Part shown: piece after piece, positions 50,901-61,641 of the stretch
How the letters are laid out: each line of letters begins with the position of its first letter
Position numbering within the stretch: the stretch's first letter is position 1
Source of the DNA: Moringa oleifera
Lineage: Eukaryota > Streptophyta > Magnoliopsida > Brassicales > Moringaceae
Length of the DNA: 64,000 bases
Direction of reading: 5' to 3'
Assembly (NCBI GenBank): GCA_021397835.1
Contig: JAJFZO010000609.1
Span: forward strand, 12,340,001-12,404,000
Notes under the pieces: generated by a model
Told to the model about the DNA's origin: nothing
What the model saw: the letters and a program-made list of their open reading frames with translations, nothing else
Database searches by the model: none
Position numbers and translations under genes: made by a program

Positions 50901-53900
50901 ATGGATCGATTTCACTCTTTCGCCCTCCAATTTACCTTGCTGTATACTTTGTTAATCCTCGCTGTAAACCCTAGCCTCTTGCTGTCAGCTCATAGCGATG
51001 ATTTCTCGATAATCGACCTGGATTCCGATTCTCTGTTGTTCCACCAGGACTACGCCCCGCCGGCCCCGCCACCGCCTCCACCTCACGCGCCGTCTGTATC
51101 GTGCGCCGATGATCTTGGTGGTGTGGGATCGTTGGACTCTACATGCCAGATTGTCTCCGATTTGAACCTCACCCGTGACGTGTACATAGCAGGGAAGGGA
51201 AATTTTTACATCCTACCCGGGGTGAGATTCCACTGTCCTGTCTCTGGCTGTTCCATAACCGTTAACATTTCGGGTAACTTCTCCTTGGGTGCCAATTCCA
51301 CAATTTTTACGGGCACTTTTGAGCTTGTAGCCAATAATGCAAGTTTCGGCGGTGGTTCGGCTGTGAACACGACAGGTTTGGCAGGGGACCCGCCACCTCA
51401 GACGAGTGGGACGCCACAGGGGATTGAAGGGGCGGGTGGGGGCCACGGAGGGAGGGGTGCTTGCTGCTTGGTGGATGATTCGAAGCTGCCAGAGGATGTG
51501 TGGGGTGGGGATGCGTACTCTTGGTCATCACTGCAAAAGCCCTGGAGCTATGGGAGCCGGGGTGGCTCAACGAGCAAGGAGGTGGATTACGGAGGGGGAG
51601 GTGGCGGGAGGGTGAAAATGGATATTCAGCATTACCTGGAGGTGAACGGGAGCATTTTGGCTGATGGGGGCAATGGAGGAGTTAAAGGGGGTGGTGGCTC
51701 TGGGGGAAGTATCTACATCAAAGCTTATAAAATGTAATTACTCTTCCTTGGCTTTCTTGGAATTTCACAAATCTCGAATGCTGTTTATTAGTTTTGGTGT
51801 ATTTGGTTGGTTGGAAAATGTTGGAAAAGAAAGAAGTTGAGATTTAGAATGATGATATGAGACAGGAATTTAAAATAATTAACTGTTTGGTTTAGTTTTA
51901 TATTCATTTTAGAATGAAGATATGTAACTTGCCCCGGTTATCAGTTTTAATGAAGCTAAATCTTGCTTTTAAATGAATACTATGTGTAGGCTGTTGCAAA
52001 GACAGTAAACTGGCAAAGGACATGCTGCCCTTTGAACCCCTAAACGACTAGCATGGGAGTCAAGGAGATTGATTAAACTCATGCACACTTTTATCTGTGT
52101 TTTTTCCTTTTCACTTAGAAATCTCTGTAAACATAACTTTGGCTTCTTCAGTGAATATGCTCTGATGATTTGTTCATCATGTTTCACATATTTTATTAAC
52201 AGTATTAATGTTAGTCAGTAACAAAATGCTTGTGGACATGCAGCCATATGGGATAGCTTTGGAAATTTTTCTCATATTTCCTAGTTTTATTAATTTATTT
52301 ATTGAAATGAAGGTGCTTATTACTATTAATTTGCTGCATTTAAGATGGATTTTCTAGCTAATTTTCTGTGAATAAATAGGAAATGCTGATTTTAATGTCC
52401 GATATGGTTGGATAGGACATGTTAATAGAACTTAATGGTTGACACGAATTGATGAAAGGGACTTGACTTAAGCCTGCCGGTCTTCTGTTTATCAAAGGCA
52501 CCATGTTATTGTGATAATATCTCATTCTTATATCTTCGATTCTCCTAGTGTTTGTTCCTTTATCAAGCTCTATTATGACGCTGAAACAACGTAGTGTAGG
52601 AGCCTGCTCCATACATTTAAATAAAACTTTTTGAAGTTGAGTGTGTTCTTTCATGTTCTCTGATCAGGCTAATTAATTCTAGAATCTAATTGAATAATAT
52701 TTGTGGAATTTTATTATCAGAACTATTTTAATGACGAAGGCAAATTTGAAGTTGGTTGAAACTCTAGACCAGTGCTTAAGTTTTCCGCTCACCAAAAGAA
52801 ATTAAGTATACACTTTTCATGTATCAGTTGTGGACTTATATTTGATTGCCTATATTTTTAGATTAGATGCTTCGATGTTTCCTTCAAAAACTATGGACAT
52901 TATTTTAAGCTCTAATACATGAACTTATAAGTTATATTCTTAGGATAAAGAATTCTGATTTAAAAAAGAAAAAGAAAAAGAAAATAGCATGAAGTGCTTT
53001 AGACTTTGGAGTTTGTGTTTGAAGCTTGATAGAAGCATAGAGCTAAAATATAATTGTACAATAATCAATTCCGTCACTTCTATCTATGGTAACAATTCGT
53101 CAGCACTAGTGCTCATGTTAACTAAATTGGAAAGCAAAGTGGACCACTTCTGCTCCAAAATTGAAGTTCAAATCTTTGTTTCTGATCAACCAAAAAAAAA
53201 AAATCGAAGTTCAAATCTTTGTTCTTGTCACACTCGATTTGAGGTGGAACGTAAACAAAATGAATTTCTTGAAATGAAGGACAATAATGTGCATAGTCTG
53301 ATGACTGTAAGACTACATTACTAGCCACAATTATCAGTGAAGCTTGCCGTGCTGGTGCTTATGCTGAAATATCTGCATTCATGTAGATTCCCTATTATTA
53401 GGATACAACCTAAAACTGATTTCTTTTCAGCTGGTCAAAAATAGTGGGGCCTATAACATCTAAAAACCACACATTATAAATACTGGTGGAAACCATTGAT
53501 ATGATCTTGAATCTATGACCTGCTATGCTCTTCAGTTTTTTTTTAATTAATTATTTGCCTCAGTTAGCAGTTAGTTAACTGCAGAAATCTTATTATCCAG
53601 CTGAAAATTTACTATTCTGGTCATTCTATGGCTTGTTATGGTAGCCCGTTGAAAAATTAAGGAATGCTTCCATTCTGCTTTAAAAGGAGTTCCAGATATT
53701 GGTTATGTAGGAAACTTAGAGGGTTGGGGAAGTAAAATTTATACTAGCATTTCGTGGTTGGGTTTCCATTTTTCGTACTTAATGGTCTGTCTTGGCGCTT
53801 TGAGGAATCTAGGTCAATGGGCATGTTAATCTGCATATAAATTCAGGTACAGCAGCAATATCTTTGACATCCCGAAGGTAGAATGGATATGTTATTTTCA

Positions 53901-56900
53901 TGCCATAGCTGAACATTGTACCTTCTATTTGGAGCAAGGGAGGATAATTGGCAGGTTTATTCATGGGATTTATGTCAAGATTTCAGGAATGTAATTGTTG
54001 AGTTCAGATATGTTATTATCTTGTTGTAAATAGAGTAAAATTTCGATATATAGTAGTCGGGAACAAGTAAAGAATTAGCTCTAGAAAGAACATAGGAATA
54101 CTCTGTAATTTCTCTGCTGACAGATTTTGATCCCTTAGAACTCTTATTATGAAAGGACATATGCTAATGATTACTATTGAAACTCATTCTTTTTGTTCAA
54201 TAGTTGTATGTTCTTGGAAATTGAATTTCTAGGATTGATAATAGAATTATTGGTGGAAACAGTGGTCGGCTCAGTTGGCTTTTCTGACATGATTTGGGTA
54301 AGTTTAATTTGACAGTGACGAGTCACTGGTGCTCCTATTGTTCATTCTACTTTTGTTAGCTGTTTGAGGAAATTTTTTTGTCACTATATCTTTGCATGCG
54401 GGCTGCACACAACTTGAACTGGTTGCCTTTTCATCGTTTTATTATCCTTGCACTATTATTTTGTGAGAGATATATCAAAGTATACCACCTCAAGCCATGT
54501 GACTCTTGTGTGCATGATAAGAGTACAGGTAGATTATACAAGTGTTATCTCCATTGTAATGTTTATGCTTATATGTTTACCCGCTATTTTGTGCGTGTGG
54601 GGGGATGGGTGTGTCACTTAGGTGAATTTTATGCATGTGCACCTATGCCTCCATGCACGGTTATGTAAGGTACTCTTATGGTAGGTCCTTAATTGGCAAC
54701 TTTTTGGCCAATTAAATACCATAATCTGATGGATTTTAAGACTCATGTGTCTAGATATCTGAAATTATTGTTGTCATGTTTCTCAACTTGCATTTTCTTG
54801 ATGCTATTGGGCTCATTTAGGCAGGCTTTAATATTTTGTTGTCTGTTATTCTGTGAAGTGCAGGACTGGAATTGGCTGGATAAGTGCCTGTGGTGGTGAT
54901 GGTTATGCTGGTGGAGGCGGTGGAAGAGTTTCAGTTGATGTTTTCAGCAGGCATGATGACCCTAAAATCTTTGTGCATGGTGAGATTCTCTGATCATTCT
55001 TTTGCTTGCTGATAAATTTTAGGACAGAATGCTCACTCCTTTTTGTCACCACTAGGTTATGTCATTCCTCTCGTGGTTCTATCCCTTGCATTGATGTACA
55101 TATAAGTAAATAATGGGCATATGTTCATATACATATTTAGGTAGCTTTTTAAGGATTGTAGATTTTTTTTATGTTAAGAGACTTGGTGCTTCTTATCATC
55201 ATAATAGTGAAACAGGGAATAAATCCATGGAAAATTTGTAATGTTGAAGTCTTTGGTGCCTACTTTCAGTTGTATGTGCTTTGACTATGTCTAGTTTCCA
55301 GTTGAAAATTGGTGATAAAATAGATTTTTAAGTTCAACAGTCCCTGGTTGGGGAACCCTGGTAGAGAAATGAAATTCTATCACCTTTTTTACATGTTAAA
55401 TTACATATGTTTGGTTAAATCAGTGCTTTATTGGTCTTTTGTATGAAAAGCCATCTCCCTGTATTTTTTATCTATTTACTTCATTTTCATGAGAAAGTTC
55501 TTTATCACTTAACCATGGTTCATGCTTTTAAGGTTAAAATGTTCTTCTTGTCTGAAATTCCTTGCTCTATTTGATATATTAAGCAGCTTAATTATCTTCA
55601 TACCAGACAGATGCTTTGCCTGCTTTTGAATTGTTCAAAATTGCTATACTGGAAGCTGTATCATTATATTTGCAGGAGGGAGAAGTTTTGGCTGTCCAAA
55701 TAATGCTGGTGGTGCTGGGACTTTATATGATGCTGTTCCGCGGAGTCTCACTGTTAGCAATCACAATATGACAACAGATACTGAGACACTTTTGCTAGAG
55801 TTTCCTTATCAACCTCTTTGGACTAATGTTTATGTTCGAAATCGTGCCAGAGCAACTGTTCCTCTGCTTTGGAGCCGTGTCCAGGTCTGTGAAATTTGAA
55901 TTCCTAATTTACACAGTCCAAAATCTTTATCTCTGCCACATTTATAGCATGACTTATAGTTATTGGTTCCAAGTGACTGATAATTATTGCACTTAAAAGT
56001 TCTGATAAAAAAATAAAAACTATTGCACTTAAAATACATAAGATATTTATGGTGCTTCCTTATCTGAGTTTGATTATGATGTAAGATTTTATGAATTGCT
56101 TGTGTTAATATTTTGATACTTATCCTTGCCAGTAGAACTTAGTGTATTATACGCTAACATTATATTATCTACTAGCATAAGTAGGCGTTAGTGAAGTGTC
56201 CCACAAAGCTAAAGAAGGGTTGGTAGAAGAAGCCAAACTTAAAGTATTTGTTAAGATAAAATTCAGACTTATTTTGACTGTTAACATTCTTCACTCTTAT
56301 CTGAAAAAGAAAGTTTCTTGGACAGAAAAATCAGTAGTGAACCCAATATTTGTTTTTGATATTTCCGAAGTCCCTCTAACTTCCCTTTCCTCTATGGGTT
56401 TGATGTTTTCATCTTCTTCTAGCAGTGTTTTTGGTTTCGTTTTCTCCCTTCTTTTTTTTTTTTTTTCCATATTATTACTTCGTCACTTTTTATTTCTTCT
56501 GGAGATGCAATTATCTTTCACATGACATTCCATACAGGTCCAAGGACAGATAAGTCTGTTATGTGGCGGGGTTTTGAGCTTTGGACTTGCTCATTATGCT
56601 TCATCAGAGTTTGAATTATTGGCAGAAGAGCTGTTAATGAGTGATTCGATAATCAAGGTAAGTACATGGCCTTCTCCATTTTTGCTGATTCCATTATGAA
56701 ATGCTCAAATGTCCTTCAGTTTATACTTGTTGCTTGTGTATTTAATTACCTGGTAAGAAAGCTCTTGCTTCTTATGATCCACGTGCCTATATTTGATTGT
56801 TTCTCACTGTTTCTGTCCCCCTAGTTGTTTGTTATATGTTAGGTTGACTTTTGCTGTATGATTACTGCTTTGGGTATACATCAGGTTTATGGGGCTTTAC

Positions 56901-59900
56901 GCATGACTGTAAAGATGTTGTTGATGTGGAATTCCAAAATGCTTATAGATGGGGGTGGAGACGCAACGGTAGCAACTTCCCTGCTTGAGGCTAGTAATTT
57001 ATTTGTGCTTAAGGTATTTCTTTCATCATACCGTCATTGTTCTTTTGGCATGTTGGTTCAGTTGCAGTTATCTATGAAATTGCCTTTTTTCCTTTTCATA
57101 AACAGGAGTCATCTGTCATACATTCTAATGCCAATCTTGGAGTTCATGGACAAGGTTTATTGAATCTATCGGGACCTGGAAATTCAATCGAAGCACAAAG
57201 GCTGGTTTTATCTTTGTTCTATAGTATTCATGTAAGCAACTGCTTTGGAATATAATTGGTGTTTTCTGTTGCATTTATTGATGCCTAGATCGTTGTGTGG
57301 GAATGTAGGATATTTTCCTATTTAATCTTTTGTTTCTGAAAATGGAAGTGCAGGAGATCCTCATTTCCTTGATAAAGAGTTACTTCAATAGTCCAGGATG
57401 TTGCAAGCTAGAATGTGAAACTGTTTCCTTTCCCCTAAAACAGGAGAAAAAAGGAAGGGGGGGGGGGGGGGGGGGAAGATGTTTACTAGTTCACGAAGGG
57501 GGATTTTTTTAAAGATTTTTATTTAAAACTGTTAACTTTGGCCCAGGAAATTTTTTGCATAACCATGTAAGCCGCACTGGTCAATGTTTTGGTTAATCTC
57601 TGTGGTTGGTTCTGTTATTTTTCTACGGTCAATCCTCATTTATGCTCCTTTACAGCCTTACATTACTTATGATTGGCTTTTTTTGGTGCTATTAATCCCA
57701 GTTTGTGGTCACTGCTGCAGCCGTAACACATGTTGCATTGTGATGTTACTAACTCATCATTATGTATATACACACACACAGCTAAATATATATGAATGTG
57801 AGAAAAAAATTAAGTGGCATATCTTGTTTGTAGTTTGCATGACGTCACAGTGGGATGTAAATGTCTACAGATAAGAAATTCACGTTCTAATAATATCTTG
57901 TTAGTGAATTAATTATTTCTTGTATGCATGCAGGTTGGACCTGGATCTGTTTTGCGTGGTCCCTTACAGAATGCAACAACTGATGCTGTGTAAGTTGTGG
58001 ATTTGGTTATCTCATCCTTTCAGTAACTTATTTTTTCTAATTTTCAGGAATAAAAATCTTAGTTTATCTATATTTTGTTTGCAGTACTCCAAGGCTTTAC
58101 TGTGAAATCCAAGATTGCCCAATTGAACTACTACATCCACCTGAAGATTGCAATGTCAACGCATCGCTGTCTTTTACTCTCCAGGTGTTGATTATGATTC
58201 AGTCTGGTACTGTTTGATGGCCTAAAAAATCTGCGTATTTAACTGCCTTCATTTTCTGTTTTAGATTTGTCGAGTCGAAGATATTACTGTTGAAGGCCAC
58301 ATAAAAGGATCTGTTGTCCACTTCCATCGAGCAAGAACTATAACTGTTTTGTCCTCAGGAGTTATAAGTGCTTCTGCAATGGGTATGCTTTTATTTGTTC
58401 CGGCTCTGCTTTCCTTGTCTTATGCCCATCCTCTCTTCCATGCAAGATAGTTGCAGATTCATAGATCAACAACAATTAAGCTGAAAATTGTTTGATAAAC
58501 TTTTGTCTGTTTACTGTGTTGATTGATAGAAAAAAGGGCATTGTTTGCATTCTTGTCAACTTTCAGCCTTTCAATGGACTTGCATTTATGTGTTGTGCAG
58601 GCTGCACAGGTGGGCTGGGAAGAGGCAACTATCTTAGCAACGGTATTGGGAGTGGTGGTGGGCATGGTGGTAAAGGTGGGCTTGGATGTTACAATGGTAG
58701 TTGTGTTGAGGGTGGTATTACTTATGGGAATGCAGATTTGCCCTGTGAACTAGGCAGCGGAAGTGGAAATGACAGTTCCGCTGATTCAACTACAGGTGGT
58801 GGTATCATAGGTAAGCTATCGTGGGAAAATTTAGTGATTTTGGCCTTTTACTTTACCATTTCAATTTTAGTTGGGTGATTGCTCCACCATAGTGATTATT
58901 TTAAGCACCAAGATATTGGATTCAGCGAATGACTTACGTATGTCATCTATAGTCCTTGACTTTTGTTTTGTTGTGGAAATGCCAGATCACTTTCTTTAAA
59001 GTAAGAAAGGTTTTCTTTTTTTCTTTTTTTTTGCTAGGCTATTCATTTGTGAAGTAGGTTGGTTATGTCTAACGTAGTACTTCAATAGCTCTCTGCGATT
59101 TCTATTTCATTTCTCTCATTTTCACTATTTCTCTTATTGGTCTAAACAGTGATGGGTTCATTGGAGCATCCTTTGTCAAGTTTGTCCCTTGAGGGGTCAG
59201 TTAGGTCTGATGGAGAAAGTGTTGAAGGAATGGTCAGTGGGAAAATGTATTCTTTGTTCAATGGTTCATCTGTAGGACCAGGGGGTGGTTCTGGTGGAAC
59301 TGTGCTTCTATTTCTACGCATGCTGGCTTTAGGAGAGTCTGCTGTTCTCTCAAGTGCTGGGGGATATGGTAGTCCAAATGGGGGTGGTGGTGGAGGTGGT
59401 GGAAGGATTCATTTTCATTGGTCAGACATTCCTGTTGGAGATGTCTACCAACCCATTGCTAGTGTCAAAGGAAGTGTTCATGCTAGGTATGTATTTCATG
59501 CAGTTTAATATGATACTATACATATGCACATATACGTATGTACATATGGCTCCTGAACAAATTATTAAATTTTGTTGTCATTTGATAAGAAGAAAATATT
59601 TACTGGTTTATGGTAAATCATGTACTCAGTTGAAGATCTCTTGCACCTAACGATCTAGCTTGTGTAGCTATGTGATTGATGGCTTCTGTTTCCATTATAG
59701 TGGAGGACTGGGAAGAGATGAGGGTGGTGCTGGAGAAAATGGAACAATGACTGGGAAAGCTTGCCCAAAAGGGCTCTATGGTATATTTTGTGAGGTACAT
59801 ATACCCTTTTTTGATATGTAATGTTTTTAATATATTTTGTGTTGCACTTGTTTTATATAGAGTTTCTATGATGTGAGTCTGGCACTTCTGGCCATGATTC

Positions 59901-60203
59901 AGAACATGCAATGGTTTTCTTTAGTTGTAATAAAAAATGGTTATCCTTTAGTTCTAAGTTATGGTTGTGCAGTTATTATTTTGTCAAACAACTATGACAT
60001 GCATGGTGTTGTATATAATTCTTGTTATGGAATACATTTTACTCAAATGAATTTCACTGAGGAACTCTTGTTTGCAATAAATATTTTATTTTGAAAAGGA
60101 TTTCTTTTTCTGGGGAAGGGGTAGCAAAAGGATGTTGTTCCTGCAACCAGGTTGGGGCTAGATACTTGTCACACTTTCTCTTTCTCTCTCTCTCTCTCTC
60201 TCT

Positions 60204-60244
<41 letters not shown>

Positions 60245-61599
60245 TCTCTTATCTTCCTCTAAATTACAGATGGGTTTCCCTTTGATAAATTAAGTGGTGT
60301 TGTTAATTTGTCAAACCTCTTGTTAAAGTTTTAACGTTTCTTTGTTTTTTACTCAGGAATGTCCTACTGGCACTTATAAGAATGTTACTGGATCTGATAA
60401 AGCTCTTTGTCATCCTTGCCCTTCTCATGAGCTTCCACGACGTGCTGTTTACATTAGCATTCGAGGTACCTTAGAATTAGCAGTTTCTTGAGTATGTTAT
60501 TCAAGATCTTGTAGCATGTTGAGAGTAAAATATGCGATATGTATTGATTTCTATTCTTCAGAAGGTTTTCTTCTTGTGTCCTAAACATCTTTGTTTGAAG
60601 CCTACACTAAATAAATGTTATAAAATTTCGCATTTCTTTGGTAATTTATTTTATGGATGTCTTCTTGTCTTGACAGGTGGTGTTGCTGAAACCCCTTGTC
60701 CTTATCGATGCATTTCTGACAGATATCACATGCCACACTGTTACACAGCACTGGAGGAGTTGATTCACACATTTGGTGGGCCTTGGTTGTTTGGTCTTGT
60801 CCTTATGGGTCTGCTCATCCTCTTAGCACTGGTACTTAGTGTTGCCCGAATGAAATTTGTTGGGGTCGATGAGTTACCTGGTCCAGCTCCCACTCAACAT
60901 GGCTCTCAAATAGATCATTCTTTCCCTTTCCTAGAGTCATTGAATGAGGTTTCATATGCTTTTCTTTTATTGTCTTTTTATGTCAAAAAATTGACTTGTA
61001 TGTCAAATGCAAGTATTGTCTTGTTCATCAATTTTTTCTCTTTTAACATTACAAGATGAGTTTTTTGGTTTTCAGGTATTGGAAACAAACAGAGCTGAGG
61101 AGTCCCAAAATCATGTGCATAGAATGTATTTCATGGGTCCAAATACCTTTAGTGAACCTTGGTATCTCCCCCATACTCCCCCAGAACAAATAAAAGAGAT
61201 TGTGTAAGTTATTGGTTTCTGTTTAGTTGCTTCTCTTGTAGCGTCAAATGACATTTTACTAATATTTGTGTAATTGGAAATATCCCTCATTTTTCCTCTA
61301 ATTTGTTTTGCTTGCCAGATACGAGGGTGCATTCAACACATTTGTTGATGAGATTAATGCTATAGCCGCTTATCAGTGGTGGGAGGGTGCACTGTACAGC
61401 ATTCTTTCGATTCTTGCATACCCACTTGCATGGTCATGGCAACAATGGCGCCGGAGGATGAAGTTGCAACGACTGCGTGAGTTTGTACGATCAGAATATG
61501 ACCATGCTTGCTTACGTTCTTGCCGTTCTCGGGCTCTTTATGAGGGGCTTAAGGTGCATATCTGAACTGTTAATCTAGTGTCGATCATTGTGCATGTCC

Positions 61600-61641
<42 letters not shown>

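Noticed and set aside
50881..50955. Upstream ATG frame just before the glycine-rich gene
   Set aside because: The sequence ctaatgactttcag at 50877-50890 looks like a branch point and splice acceptor, so this ATG is probably inside a 5' UTR intron.
51213..51570. Antisense frames of 77 and 87 codons
   Set aside because: They are mirror frames of the GC-rich glycine codons in exon 1 of the glycine-rich membrane protein.
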